A stretch of 64,000 nt of DNA from Hermatobates lingyangjiaoensis (Eukaryota; Arthropoda; Insecta; Hemiptera; Hermatobatidae), in NCBI GenBank assembly GCA_026182355.1, contig JAPFBL010001000.1, positions 1 to 64,000 of the forward strand, in the 5' to 3' direction. A program made the translations under genes and the position numbers. The notes below the pieces were generated by a model. The model ran no database searches. It saw only the letters and a program-made list of their open reading frames with translations, and was not told where the DNA came from. This document shows positions 31,510 through 42,699 of the stretch, piece by piece (the stretch's first letter is position 1; every line of letters begins with the position of its first letter).

Positions 31510-32030
31510 TAACAAACACTTTTTCTTCTTCTCGGAGTTTGGTCAAGGTAAATATATGGAATCACCTTTTTTCCAACGTTTCGTCTTTGTTTTAAGACAT
31601 CCTCAGGGCTATAAACTAACAAAAAAACAATAAAAAATGGACATTTGTCATTTCTACTTTAAAAACATCATAAACAAATTGAAAAAAGAACTTACTGAAG
31701 GCTGGGTTCTGTTACATTACAACAATCGTTAACTGTCACTACATGTGCTGTTCCAAACTACATATATATTGGAACAGCACATGTAATGACAGTTAACGGT
31801 TGTTGTAATGTAACAGAACCCAGCCTTCAGTAAGTTCTTTTTTCAATTTGTTTATGATGTTTTTAAAGTAGAAATGACAAATATCCATTGTTTATTGTTT
31901 TTTTTGTTAGTTTATAGCCCTGAGGATGTCTTAAAATAAAGATGAAACGTTGGCAAAAAGGTGATTCCATATATTTACCTTGACCAAACTCCGAGAAGAA
32001 GAAAAAGTGTTTTTTAATATTTAGTGGTCA
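31510..32030. mobile_element. PLE family D palindrome, long arms
   Basis: Arms of about 240 bp meet at a short TA-rich centre (31755-31775). Minus core 31572-31609 and plus core 31917-31954 both keep CTGAGGA and GAAA. The plus stem II has a G-U pair, and the minus stem I is weakened (GGA for GGC). Confidence 0.75.
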
Positions 32031-32044
32031 AGAAAATAGTACAG

Positions 32045-32420
32045 TATATATATGGCATCAGGAAAACTTCGAACATTCTGACTATAATATCACACATAAT
32101 GATTATCAAATAAACAATAAATTCAAAATCAATTAATCTATGTTTTCAAACTATTTTATTTCTTATCTAAACAAAACATCCTTGTCAATGTATATACAAT
32201 ATTATTCTAATTGAAATTGAAAAAGGTCAAAATGACTTCCTTAAGCAATCTAGTGTTTACATTGAAATTATAACCTCTCTTATTTATTGGTATATATGAT
32301 TTTTGACAAAGAGGAAGGAAAATTATCTTATTAAATACTAAGAAGTCATAAAATTCCCAGTATAATAATTCTATAAAAGACCAAAAAAGTAAAACATAAT
32401 TCAAAATTGAAATCTTTCGT
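32045..32420. other. AT-rich stretch without recognised features
   Basis: No frame with a motif and no terminal structure. Confidence 0.45.
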
Positions 32421-32930
32421 TTGAAGATTAATAAATGTAATTATCGTACATCCTTAATTATAAATAATCTTAAAACGACATTTCTCTTTAATGTTTATGA
32501 TGTTTCTCAGAGAAAATTAAAGTATTTTTCCTGTTTTAAATTTAAAAATTTGGTTTCTATATTCAATATAGAAGGATGTCAAGTAAACGATGTAAGAAAT
32601 CCACTGGCTATTTAAACAAAAGCCATGTTCTCTTGTAGAAGATTATTTCGTATCAAGAAATTTATTCGTTGACTTTTTAAAAATGTTATTACTGCTGTAG
32701 ATATACTAATGAAATTATTTGCATCAGCTGAGTGATGTACAAAAATTAGCTTATATATTGATAAGTCGATCAATCACTATCTGTACTACCTCAGAAATGA
32801 AAGACTAGTAAGCATCTCCCATTTAGATGTTTACAATATGCTTAAATGAGACATTATATATTATATACCCAAAAAGTTTGATATTAAGTTTACTTATAAT
32901 AAAGGTGAGTGTAGGCTAGTCCAGATTTTA
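32421..32930 (+). mobile_element. Helitron-related fragment, second copy of 61-475
   Basis: From TTCAATATAGAAGGATGTCA to AGGTGAGTGTAGGC it follows 61-475 base for base with scattered changes and indels. The frame 32421-32615 ends in FNIEGCQVNDVRNPLAI, resembling the frame in the first copy. Confidence 0.55.
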
Positions 32931-33020
32931 TATTTTTAACATACTTAAAAACCAAATGCTATGAATATGAATTCACATACATATAAATACGTATTCATAT
33001 TCAATTCACATTAATATGTT

Positions 33021-33285
33021 ATATGAGCCGTTTATTTTGAAAGTGGCCTAATTCCATTTTCCAAAAAAATATAGCTAGCTATTTAAATAATTACATTTTT
33101 ACGTTATCTTTACCTTTTGCAGCAAATTGTACAAAATTTATTTAAAATTACTAAGTTTTTTTATAACAAAAATTATTTGATAAATAAAATGACAATATTT
33201 TTAAATTTTGTAAAACGCAAACCCTTAAATATCTCGATTTTAACATAAATGGAATTAGGCCACTTTCAAAATAAGCGGCTCATAT
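33021..33285. mobile_element. Non-autonomous TIR element, 265 bp
   Basis: Terminal inverted repeats of 35 bp (33021-33055 and 33251-33285) differ at one position. They read ATATGAGCCG, TTATTTTGAAAGTGGCC, TAATTCC inward. Flanking TA/ATAT cannot be separated from the repeat, so the target duplication is uncertain. No frame inside. Confidence 0.75.
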
Positions 33286-33299
33286 GTAAGTCGTTCATA

Positions 33300-33855
33300 T
33301 GAATATAGAGCTATAACCTTATCTTTAAGAAACACTCATTCATATCAGTAAGAAAAAAAAATAATTCAATATATCTGGACTGTTGAAACGATAAATTAAA
33401 AAGATTTAAAGAAAAACTTAAATAATAGACAATAGTGTGGATGAGAAATCATTGCCTTTTCTTCTATACTTCCCTGGTGTGGGTGCTGGTGCTAAACAGA
33501 ATTACTTTGCTACTGGTTTTTCACCAGCTTTAAAAAAGTGACTACAAAAACAAGAGTTGGTTCTTTAGAGAATTTCAAAAAAAAAAAAAAAAAAAAATCG
33601 ATTTCATCTGTTGATTTTAAGCTAACAAATCCACCGCCTTTGTGTAGTTGACAAGTTGTTTAGTATTAAGTAAGTTACGGGCGAAGATAATTAAACAGGT
33701 CCACCCACCCATCCCAAAGGCAATTTTGAACTGTTCAGAGCTAACTAAACTATGATTTAATGTCCTGAACCCTTAGCCATTATCGACACTCAAATGCTTT
33801 GATACTTGACTCCTTCCAACATTTCTCCTATAAAATCACCCGTATTCCAGTAATT
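33300..33855. other. No recognised features
   Basis: A poly(A) run lies at 33579-33597. Nothing coding was found. Confidence 0.4.
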
Positions 33856-33970
33856 ATTAAAGAAATTGTTGTACCTGATGATGACGCTAGTCAAAATATA
33901 GTAGTGAGTGTTGTATGGCTTTATTTATGTTCTACTGTTTTTGTATGAGTTTTAATATATATATATATAT

Positions 33971-34012
<42 letters not shown>

Positions 34013-34016
34013 TGCC
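33856..34016 (+). mobile_element. Decayed family J cassette and TA tract
   Basis: CTGATGA at about 33874, T, GAC-GCTA-GTC, then AAAA replacing GAAA, TATAGTAGTGAGTG as in family J. A TA tract follows at 33955-34008. Confidence 0.55.
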
Positions 34017-34035
34017 CTAAGGCTAGGCCTAATTT

Positions 34036-34385
34036 CAAATATCTTCTGCATTCCTGCTCGCTGACTCCTCTACATGTAGCTTCAAAATTCTTGTAAAACT
34101 CGTAAGTTGGCCATTTATTTTAGGTTTCTTAATTTACTAAGGCTAGAAATTTAACACTCTATATAATCTAGGATTAAAAACTAAATGAAAAACAATAACA
34201 CAGTCGACATGCATAATGGTTACATAAATAAGGGAGGTTACGATAAGGCTATACTGACTTAATTGAAACAGTTTAAGAAACCTAAAATAAATGGCCAACT
34301 TACGAGTTTTACAAGAATTTTGAAGCTACATGTAGAGGAGTCAGCGAGCAGGAATGCAGAAGATATTTGAAATATATATATATGT
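34036..34385. mobile_element. PLE-like palindrome with possible ORF start
   Basis: Arms of about 100 bp (34036-34135 and 34272-34372) are inverted. The right arm has an open frame reading KPKINGQLTSFTRILKLHVE, ESASRNAEDI before TA. It resembles the other PLE ORF starts only in position and K/E-rich style. Confidence 0.5.
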
Positions 34386-34424
34386 ATATATACATCATGC
34401 TGTTTGTTTCTTGAATACTCTTTA

Positions 34425-34985
34425 TTCACAGGTTTTGAGATTTTTTTGAGGGTTTTGGTCTAGATATTAAAAAACGCTTCTTCGCGAACGTTTCGACAGA
34501 TATTTATGTCCTCCTCAGGGCTAAAACATTAATAGTTTGACCACAATTATTACGACTACATTAGTTCTATTGTTTGCTAATATGTAACAAAAAAAGGTAA
34601 ACTATGGATTTACGTATTCCAGTCTGGTTTTGTATTATATTGATAAGAATTTCCAGAGATTTAAATTTTGTTTACCTGGGAAGTCTGTCGTGTTTTTGGT
34701 TTTTTTTCCATTTGTATAAACTTCTCTACATGTTAAATAAATAACGGACACTTGCTAGGGCTCCAAATGTGGAGCCTAATGTGCAGAGTTTATCTTTTTT
34801 GTTACATATTAGCAAACAATAGAACTAATGTAGTCATAATAATTGTGCTCAATGTATTAATGTTTTAGCCCTGAGGAGGACATAAATATATGTCGAAACG
34901 TTAGCGAAGAAGCGTTTTTTAATATCTAGACCAAAACCCTCAAAAAAATCTCAAAACTTGTGTATATATATATATATATATTACC
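34425..34985. mobile_element. PLE family E palindrome
   Basis: Outer ends CAAAACCCTCAAAAAAATCT-type sequences are inverted. Minus core 34483-34521 and plus core 34868-34907: GCC, CTGAGGA, G, GACA-loop-TGTC, GAAA, CGTT. Stem I on the far side is weak (CGC or AGC). Confidence 0.7.
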
Positions 34986-34989
34986 ATAT

Positions 34990-35075
34990 ATATGATCAAA
35001 CCGTAATAAGAAATGGGAAAACAAAACTAAGATCTTTTAAACCTAACAAGCGGTCTTCGTCAGAGTCAAAAACCC
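34990..35075 (-). mobile_element. PLE family A single copy
   Basis: Minus core 35025-35067, with AGTC changed to AGTT and stem II altered (CGG to AGG). CTGACGA and AAAAGATC remain, but G12 is replaced. Confidence 0.6.
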
Positions 35076-35094
35076 ATCTGAATTATATATATAT

Positions 35095-35365
35095 ATATTA
35101 GTAAACGTTGGGAGCAGTCCTTCTTGAATAGATGCATTTAAAAATTTTATGTCTGATTCCACTTGATATAACTACTTCGAACATTTTTCTAAATTTCGAA
35201 ATCTTTTCTTCAATTCAAGACCCAACTTAAAAATTAAATCACTATATTTCGTTGAATTCTTATTGAACATGTTTCGGTGTTACATCTACAATCTTCAGCA
35301 AAATAAGAAACAATTAAAACTACACATAACACAATTAATCTAATTACCTAAAATCACATTACAAT
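35095..35365 (-). mobile_element. PLE terminal repeat, family K relative, with ORF start
   Basis: On minus: CTGAAGA (near 35297), variable stem II, GAAA, CATGTT, CAATAAG. A frame with KYSDLIFKLG and ELKKRFRNLEK follows, then a frameshift and a RRTAPN-like remnant of the LLPxFTNI block before TA. Confidence 0.6.
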
Positions 35366-35600
35366 AATAGACCTTCTCTTTATATTAACCTGTACTATCC
35401 TTTTAATCTATTTATAGCAATGACTAAGCATGAGTCATCGATTTTAATTTAACATGCCACTTGGCCAACTCCTTTTCCAGTTGAACCCTGTTAGCAGGAG
35501 GTTAGTTCGTAGGATCGAATCTCTCAGTCTTAAGATCGTGAATGCCGAGACTGCAGTTAATTTTAATGATATATATATATATATTAATATATATATATAT
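35366..35600 (+). mobile_element. PLE 5-prime-end copy, truncated at the ORF block
   Basis: Matches the plus arm of 22826-23343 from ACCTTCTCTTTATATTAACC to TTAATTTTAATGATAT, then runs into TA before the CLKEDLLP block. Confidence 0.7.
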
Positions 35601-36410
35601 ATATTAGTATTGACTATATAACGACTAAATTATAATTATTTGGTTTAATCAATGTGCTTTTTGCCGGTATGTTATTAATTACAAAATTACTCTATAAAGT
35701 AATCGATAGTATTCATTAAATAAATGGTTAAATTATGTAATTGTCGATTAGGTAATTGGATATTATTATTTTTCTATAAATAATATATATATATATAGAT
35801 TGAAGTTGTATGTTAAAAAGTAGAAAAAGAAAGTTATTATAATCGTATAAGAGTTATATAGCTGAATTATTAACTTGGCCTGAAAGACGTCAATTCCCAT
35901 GTTTAAATATCGTATGGCATCATTGATTTTTTCTATTCATAGTAACTTATTACATATTCAATAATAAAAACTTCCAGCAGTATCTTCTATAATATTTTCG
36001 AGTCCTAATTCTTGTATAGGTTATTCAGTTTTTGCTGGTCATCGATTATCACCTTTCTTTTATTTTATATATTCATAGAACTGACTATTTAAATATTGAT
36101 GAACAATAAAAATTTTTTTTTTGGAGCCTATCTTTTTTATTATTAGTTTATTATGAAATCTGTGTTGATAATTTAACACTAAATTTTGAATTTCATTCAA
36201 AATTGAATGAATCCCGCTTACATAATACACTTATTCTATACATATGAGATGATACATATATATACAAAACAGTTCACGACACAATCAGATAAAGCAAAAA
36301 TAATTGATTTTAAAGCTTTTAAAGCAGTGTGATTTTATATTTTGATTCTGATCTTTATAAGGAGAAAAATTCAGCAGTATATATATATATATATTATATA
36401 ATTTATATAT
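35601..36410. other. AT-rich stretch without recognised features
   Basis: No frame with a motif. Small TA tracts at 35785-35796 and 36380-36400. Confidence 0.45.
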
Positions 36411-36775
36411 GTGCTTCAAAGAAGCACTTATTAGTCTTCTGGGCGGTAGATCGGTCCTGGGCTTAACCTCAATCGTTGATTTTTTTTTTCTTATTTTTTA
36501 GTTGTTATCAGCTTTTAATTTTATTTTAGTTAAATGTTTTCATTTTTTAATTTTTAATTGGCTTGTATCTCTTTATCTTCCCTGTCTACCTTTCCTCCGA
36601 AAGTTGCCAACCCTGTTCGATGAGTGCTTCAGTTCCAACGCCAAGTCAGTCGTTATCAGCCTTTGGAGCGATTCACTTCTTTTCCTGAAGACGAGGACAT
36701 CGAAATATAGTATGAGTTCAGTGATTTCCTTTCTATGTGTTTCTTTTTAAAATTCTAGTTTTATTATATATAAAT
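36411..36775 (+). mobile_element. PLE 3-prime end, family J copy 2
   Basis: Begins in the ORF end (EALISLLGGRS, then a one-base deletion), stop, T-rich leader, CTGAAGA (36685-36691), GAAA (36702-36705), TATAGTATGAG, then ATTCTAGTTT and TA. Same order as 8735-9215. Confidence 0.65.
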
Positions 36776-36799
36776 ATATAATAAATAAATATATATAAT

Positions 36800-37005
36800 A
36801 TATATGAGTCTACCGAAGGTTTTGTCTGGTTAACTATTTCGTTTCCTTTAAATAATGTAAATTTCATTTTCATAGTTAAAAAATTCTTACTTCTGCCTAT
36901 GAAAAAGGTTTTAAAAAAACCGAAAACGTTGGCAATGAGAGTTTGATTTTTTATTCCTGGAAAATTGACCGAACTCCGATTAGAGAACACACCTATATAT
37001 ATATA
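36800..37005 (+). mobile_element. PLE family G single copy
   Basis: CCTATGAAAAAGG, a GGTTTT/AAAACC stem II, GAAA (shifted by one A), CGTTGGC, and then TTGACCGAACTCCGATTAG near the end. The CTGANGA core is lost. Other family G copies: 39930-40290 and 41935-42300. Confidence 0.55.
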
Positions 37006-37009
37006 TAAA

Positions 37010-37056
37010 TAATATATTATAACAGATTAAATATATAGATTGGAGAACACACTTAT

Positions 37057-37087
<31 letters not shown>

Positions 37088-37215
37088 GATATATATAATA
37101 TATTTTATATAATATTTAATATATATATATTATAATATTATATATTATAAAATATATATATATTATATATATTTATATATATATATATTATATAAATATA
37201 TAATACAAATAAATA
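37010..37215. repeat. TA-rich low-complexity block
   Basis: Mixed TATATA and AATATT runs. Confidence 0.8.
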
Positions 37216-37299
37216 CATTGAACATAGAAGAAGAATCGATATTTGTAAGCAAAGTCATTGCCAGGAGAATATCAGAAGAATAAGGTTATATATACGTTT

Positions 37300-37695
37300 C
37301 AGAGGTAACTATAAGTACACAGTAAATAGGAAAATACAGTACCAGTTTTTAATTATCGGTTTAACCGTCATCAGGAGAGAAAAGATAAGGTCACCAAGCG
37401 CACTTGCGAAATGGATACTATCTCAATCCGTCATGTCGCTTCACAAGTGCCCTTGTCATTTCTCTCTTTATGACGGTTAAACTAATAATGAGAGACTGTA
37501 AGTGTGTTTTCCTATTTACTGTGTACCTATAGTTTACTCTGAAACGTATAATATATATATAAACTAGAATTTTCAAAAGAACACACTGAAAAGAAATCAC
37601 TGAACTCACTACTATATTTCGATGTACTCGTCGTCAGGAATAGAAATCTTTTTTTTTTTTCTGTGTGTTCTTTTGAAAATTCTAGTTTATTCAAT
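37300..37695. mobile_element. Two PLE inverted pairs (family I relative and family J)
   Basis: 37310-37555: inverted arms with GTAACTATAAGTACACAGTA at the left. Minus motif CTGATGA, C, GGTT-AAACC, GATA (GAAA lost). 37558-37690: inverted family J ends (AAACTAGAATTTTCAAAAGA at the left); minus motif CTGACGA, C, GAGTACATC, GAAA, TATAG at about 37612-37640. Confidence 0.55.
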
Positions 37696-37734
37696 TCGAA
37701 GAATGGTTTCATATAATTGGTATATATATATATA

Positions 37735-37968
37735 TATATAATTAAAGTTACAGCTAGAGAACTCAAGAAAGAGGACTAACACTCACGAAACTCGATCATT
37801 TCGGCGTCTTGCCGTCTTCAGGAGGGAAGAAGAAAATAAAAAGGAGAAGGAATGAAGGAACGGAGACGTAAATGCGTCCACTGACCGATACAAACAACAA
37901 AAATAAATAATAATAATGATAAATAAAAATAAATATAACAACCGATACATACATATGTATATATATAT
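37735..37968 (-). mobile_element. Short TA-flanked cassette, family H copy 2
   Basis: Minus core near 37782-37814, same as 25960-25995 except for stem I (CTC/GAG). The unit shares the ACAGCTAGAGAAC end and the CATTTACGTCTCCG interior with copy 1. Confidence 0.7.
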
Positions 37969-37984
37969 TTTTTCCTCTCACCCG

Positions 37985-38340
37985 CTGTATCGTTTGTTTT
38001 ATATCTGTTAAAATTGTTATGTTTAATTTTAAAGATTACTTTTCAGTTAATTATATTAACATTCATTAATTAAATAGTAGTGTAACCTGAAGATGACCAA
38101 GGTGTGGTCGAAAGCTTGTTTCAACCCAGTGTTTTTGTGTTTCATTAAAATTGTTTGATATTGGTTTTCTCAATGTCTCTGGCCCAGCATATATGGAAGT
38201 TGCCTCAGCAACACCGAATGATAGTGAGAAAAATCGAGGCCATCAGCAAAAAGGTCGTCAATGCAAAGCTGCTGCATACTTTAATTCCATTTGTCTTCAA
38301 GAAGATTTGCTGCCCACTTATAAACTAATATATATATATA
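37985..38340 (+). mobile_element. PLE terminal repeat, family M: ribozyme then ORF start
   Basis: Core: AAC, CTGAAGA (38087-38093), T, GACCA-AGGTG-TGGTC, GAAA (38110-38113), GCTT, GTT. About 110 bp on, a frame reads AISKKVVNAK-type residues, AAAYFNSICLQEDLLPTY and then TA. A one-base shift separates the upstream VRKIE part from this block. Confidence 0.75.
38084..38120 (+). ncRNA. Hammerhead-like motif, family M
   Basis: Stem I AAC/GTT, stem II five pairs, stem III palindrome AGCT, cleavage base T. One U is unpaired before stem II. Confidence 0.6.
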
Positions 38341-38344
38341 TATA

Positions 38345-38348
38345 TATA

Positions 38349-38390
<42 letters not shown>

Positions 38391-38543
38391 TTGACAGAAT
38401 CACTTTGAGGGAGAACTGACGTAACTCACGTTAATATTTTAGCATCCGTCGCCGTCACGAGAGAAAGTACCAGGCAGTTGATCGGGTACCGACTGGTAAG
38501 CAACTAGAGTTTGAAGTGAATTCTTGAAGAGTTTCTATTTATA

Positions 38544-38585
<42 letters not shown>

Positions 38586-39400
38586 TTATTTCATGTTATA
38601 CAGTCTTTGTGGCTATAATACTGTCTTCAGATTTATGACTATAAATATTGCTAAAATTGTTTTGTAATTTACTATTTGTTACATAATCAAATATATCTAA
38701 AAATAATTCAATGATTCTAAGGCAAAGGAAGAAGCGTAATGTTTACCTCCAATCAAAATAGGCTAGAATATAATCTTTTCAAAGCTGAGGAAAAGATAAA
38801 AGTTGTAAACAAATAATTTGAAAAGAAAATTAATAGTGTATCAATATAAACTGTTTACATTAATAAGAATGTATGGAAACAAACAGAAATAACTGAGTAG
38901 TAAAGATAATAGTAGTAGTAGTAGTAGTAGTAGTTGTTGTTGTAGGGGAGTAGTATAAGTAGGTTAGGAGTGCGTGTAAATATTAGCTTTGAATAACTTG
39001 GCTGGTAGCCAAAGCCCAGTGTTGTCCTATAGATCTGGTGGTGACCGTGTTGCCTTCACCAGTAGGCCAAAACAACACTGCCTTTCCTTGCTTTATGTCT
39101 GTCAACCAAATAGCAGCACTCTGTCTCTTAAATCAATGTCATAAAAAAAACAAAATAAATAGAAATCTAATCATTAAACCAACTCTCATCAAAATAAACT
39201 ATCAATGTTTTATTTATAATAATTATTCTATGACATAGACTTTTTTTGTCTCTATGGATATGGGATCATTTCTATATATATATAAAAAATATATTTATAT
39301 ATATAAATAAATATATATAAACAAATCACATAAACACGTAAAATAACAATCAATGATCAAACCACAATATGCCTGATCATTGATATATATAAAATATTAT
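38345..39400. other. GA tract, decayed cassette, otherwise no features
   Basis: (GA)n at 38359-38386. A decayed minus motif (GTGACGGCGACGG) near 38445. (TAG)n at 38910-38933. A TA tract near 38550-38580 and short family A ends at 39320-39385. No genes. Confidence 0.5.
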
Positions 39401-39417
39401 ATATATATATATTATAT

Positions 39418-39592
39418 ATGATTCGCTCTTCGTTTTTTGGACGTGGAGAGATCTCTCTCACATCGTCCTGTCTTCTAGTCTATTCCTGATGACGAACAAC
39501 AGTTGGAAATATTGAATTCTGTAAGTGTTTTTTTTATTCTTTTTTTCTGTGTCGTGCTTTGTGTAATTTAAATTTATATAAATATATATATA
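39418..39592 (+). mobile_element. Short TA-flanked cassette, family B copy 2
   Basis: CTGATGA (39486-39492), C, GAAC-AACA-GTTG, GAAA, TATT, GAATTC. Stem I ATTC/GAAT gives four pairs, the best of the three copies. The loop-closing pair of stem II is lost. Confidence 0.7.
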
Positions 39593-39639
39593 TTATATAA
39601 TAATATAATATACATGAAAAAATAAATAATATATTTATA

Positions 39640-39925
39640 TATATATTACATGTTTTGTTGAACGACCTTTGTACTGTGGCATGAATAAATTTCATTGTCC
39701 ATCTTTCAAGTTTTTCTCACCTTTGTTTTAAATAACAAAATTAACTAGTATATTTAGTACCAGAAATATTTAATACAAAGCTGGGAAAACTTGAAAGATA
39801 TACAATGAAATTTATTCATGCCACAGTACAAAGGTCGTGCAACAAAACATGTATAAAAGAAGGATTGCTCCCCAAATTTACAAATATATATATACAATAT
39901 ATATATATATATTATTATATATATA
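39640..39925. mobile_element. PLE ORF N-terminal palindrome
   Basis: Arms at 39648-39714 and 39786-39851 are inverted. The plus arm reads KLERYTMKFIHATVQRSCNK, TCIKEGLLPKFTNI and then TA repeats. Confidence 0.75.
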
Positions 39926-39929
39926 CATG

Positions 39930-40300
39930 TATACAAAACTGTTTATCGGGAATCGGCCAGTTCTTCAGGTTCAAATTAAACTCTCATTGCCAACGTTTCG
40001 GTTTCTATTTAAAACCTTTTCATAGATAACAGTATAAATTTTAAAAACGGAAAAACTAAGTATTACATTATAAATTATTTTACAAAGAAAAATAGTCTGT
40101 GGATTTCAACAACAACTGTAATTTGAATGAATATGTGACACTGAACTGACAGTGGACTGAACAGTTCAGTGTCACGTGTTCATTCAAACTACAGTTGTTA
40201 TTGAAATCCACAGACTATTTTGCTTTGTAAAATAATTTGTAATGTAATACTTAGACTTTCTGTTTCAAAATTTATACTTCTGTAAGTTTTCTCACTAACC
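39930..40300. mobile_element. PLE family G palindrome, one arm rearranged
   Basis: Minus arm with the G-type terminal motif (39976-40023) and interior 40024-40150 is inverted against 40165-40285. The right arm diverges before its terminal motif. Confidence 0.6.
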
Positions 40301-40328
40301 TATTGTCAGAATTCCTTTTTTTAGATTG

Positions 40329-40329
<1 letters not shown>

Positions 40330-40366
<37 letters not shown>

Positions 40367-40615
40367 TCACACAAGGGGTTCTTGAGAATTTTGGTCATAA
40401 ACATACAACTCCTGATTATAAGCCGATGTTTCGCCAAAAGTTGTTTGGCATTTTCAAGGCTTGACTTAGAAGAAACAACATTTACCGGTCCATGCTTATG
40501 TCTCTGATTGAAAATGCCAAACAACTTTTGGTGAAACGTCGGCTTATAATCAGAAGTTGTATGTTTTATGACCAAAATCTTCAAGAACCCCTTGTATTAA
40601 TTTGATATATCAGTG
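40330..40615. mobile_element. PLE family F palindrome
   Basis: Arms 40370-40470 and 40505-40590 are inverted, each with GCCAAA/TTTGGC-type stem II, GAAAC, and GCC/GGC. One arm has ACATC and the other ACGTC in place of ACGTT. Core decayed as in 21885-22197. Confidence 0.6.
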
Positions 40616-40639
40616 GTCGAGAAACTATATCAATATATA

Positions 40640-40920
40640 TCGATAAAAAGATTTCACATAAACACGTGAAATAACAATCAATGATCAAAACACAATAAGA
40701 AATGGGAAAACAAGACTAAGATCGTTGGGTTTTTGACTCTGACGAAGACCGCTTGTTACGGTTGAAAGATCTTAGTCTTGTTTTCCCATTTCTTATTGTG
40801 TTTTGATCATCAATATATATATCAATGATCAAACCACAATAAGGAATGGGAAAACAAGACTAAGATCTTTCAGTCAGAGTCAAAGGTCTTCATCAGAGTC
40901 AAAAACCCAACTTATAATAA
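40640..40920. mobile_element. PLE family A copies: one palindrome, one scrambled arm
   Basis: In 40640-40812 the minus arm is cut within stem III (at GATC) and the plus arm has a complete core at 40735-40777. In 40822-40912 a minus arm has its stem II replaced by repeated GTCAGAGTCAAAG. Confidence 0.7.
40735..40777 (+). ncRNA. Hammerhead-like ribozyme motif, family A
   Basis: Complete family A motif with upstream TTGGGTTTTT. The opposite arm cannot form the same motif because it is truncated. Confidence 0.7.
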
Positions 40921-40954
40921 TATATATAAATATAATATTATATATAATACTTTT

Positions 40955-41170
40955 CGTTGGGAAATACGATCCAAAACGGACAAATATAGTTCAATATAGA
41001 CAAAGAAACATAGAGAAATCAAAAGAACACACTTACAGTCTCTAATTTTCGGTTTGAACCGTCAATTAGTGACGGTCAATGAACCGACGGTTCAAACCGA
41101 AAATTAGAGACTGTAAGTGTGTCCTTTTGATTTCTCTATGTTTCTTTGACTATATTGAACGATATATAAT
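40955..41170. mobile_element. PLE family I palindrome, CTGAAGA lost on both arms
   Basis: Inverted arms 40967-41060 and 41085-41165 keep GGTTTGAACCG, GAAAATTAGAGACTG. The centre GTCAATTAGTGACGGTCAA replaces the CTGAAGA cores. Confidence 0.65.
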
Positions 41171-41174
41171 ATCA

Positions 41175-41640
41175 GTAATGGAAGTTTATAAATAACAATG
41201 ATGGAGTCATAATGACATCAGTGAATGACTGACTTACAGGAAGGTGTTTAGCTCAATGAGACTGTAATAAAAGGAGTGGCTTGTGTTCCGCATGAGCTGT
41301 CAAAAGACATTTGTTTATATGTTACTCAATAGGTGAGCGGAGTCAAGAAGAATTCAAACTGTTCCTCCCCCCCCACCCATCACTCATCATCCCCCTCCCC
41401 ATGCCGCCTCCCCAAAGGGAGTGTATATGGAATGCCTTTTCAATGATAATGCACAGTCACATCATACCGTACAAGTCACCCACCGCCTAGCAATAATAAA
41501 CACACACTATCTCTGCATTTCTTAAAGGTCATCAATATTAAAAGTAAAACAACAATCACAAAAACTCTGCAGTATATCCCAATCCAAAAACACCTTTCTT
41601 ATAACTATATAACCATTCTATTGTGATTTGATCATACATG
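41175..41640. other. Less AT-rich stretch without recognised features
   Basis: C-rich runs at 41367-41410. No motif-bearing frame. Confidence 0.4.
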
Positions 41641-41644
41641 GTCT

Positions 41645-41905
41645 TATAATCTACATAAATATAAGATCGTATGTTTGTAAAATTTGAAAGCAGTCCTTCA
41701 TTTAAGCATATTTCATTGAACAACTGACCGTATTTCACTGATGTCAGTCCCTGAAGATGACTGGAAGCCAGTCGAAACATGTCGGTACCCACTTAATTAT
41801 AATTAACATTCTCCACGTTTGGATGAAGGAAAGAAGAAGGTATTCAGAAACCTTGAAAAACTAGTGAAGAAAATGACATCAGTGAAATACGGTCAGTTCT
41901 TCAAT
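41645..41905. mobile_element. PLE family K relative: ORF starts on both strands around a ribozyme
   Basis: Minus frame reads TSVKYGQLFNEICLNEGLLS, NFTNI toward 41670. The plus motif CTGAAGA (41751-41757), T, GACTGG-AAG-CCAGTC, GAAA (41774-41777), CATGTC, GG follows. A plus frame (41829-41910) then reads KKVFRNLEKLVKKM, TSVKYGQFFNEI. Confidence 0.7.
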
Positions 41906-41934
41906 GAAATATAAATATAAGATATATACAAAAC

Positions 41935-42300
41935 TAAAGTTTATTGATACTCGATCAGTTCTTCAGGTTCAAATTAAACTCTCATTGCCAACGTTTTGGT
42001 TTTTATTTAAAACCTTTTTCACAAGCAGAAGTATAAATTTTGAAACAGAAAAACTAAGTATTTTTAACTTAGAACTGAAGTTTAGTGTCACATGTTCATT
42101 CAAACTACAGTTGTTGTTGAAATCCACAGGCTATTTTTCTTTGTAAAATACTTTGCAATGTAATACTTAGTTTTTCTGTTTCAAAATTTATACTTCTTCC
42201 TATGAAAAAGGTTTTAAATAAAAACCGAAACGTTTTGAACCTAAAAAACTGACCGAGTCCCAATAAACTTTAGTTCTGTTTCAATTCCACAGTCGATACT
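41935..42300. mobile_element. PLE family G inverted pair
   Basis: Ends AAACTAAAGTTTATTG and CAATAAACTTTAGTTCTG are inverted. Terminal motifs lie at 41987-42025 (minus) and 42195-42235 (plus). The plus copy has lost GTTGG after GAAACG. Confidence 0.6.
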
Positions 42301-42334
42301 TTTATCAATATATAAGATATATATACATATATAT

Positions 42335-42560
42335 ATATCAATGATCAAACCACAATAAGAAATGGGAAAACTAGACTAAGATCTTTCAACCGTAACAAGC
42401 GGTCTTCGTCAAAGTCAACCGATTCGTCTTCGTGACTCTGACGAAGACCGCTTGTTACGGTTGAAAGATCTTAGTCTTGTTTTCCCATTTCTTATTGTTG
42501 TTTGATCATTGATTGTTATTTCACGTGTTTATGTGAAATCTTTTATATATATATATATAC
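42335..42560. mobile_element. PLE family A palindrome
   Basis: Minus core 42374-42416 has C3 changed (TTGACGA). Plus core 42434-42476 is intact. The centre is CAACCGATTCGTCTTCG. The right end has the hairpin and TA. Confidence 0.75.
42434..42476 (+). ncRNA. Hammerhead-like ribozyme motif, family A
   Basis: All core residues and all three stems intact. Confidence 0.7.
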
Positions 42561-42699
42561 TCTCAAAAAATTTTTCTTGACTTCTGTTTTTAAAATAATA
42601 GATGACTGTAACAAAGTAGTGTTTTATCCTACCAATAACCAAATAATTCTCATAAAACATAAATAACCAATAGCACACTTTCCAAGGTAAAATTAATTA

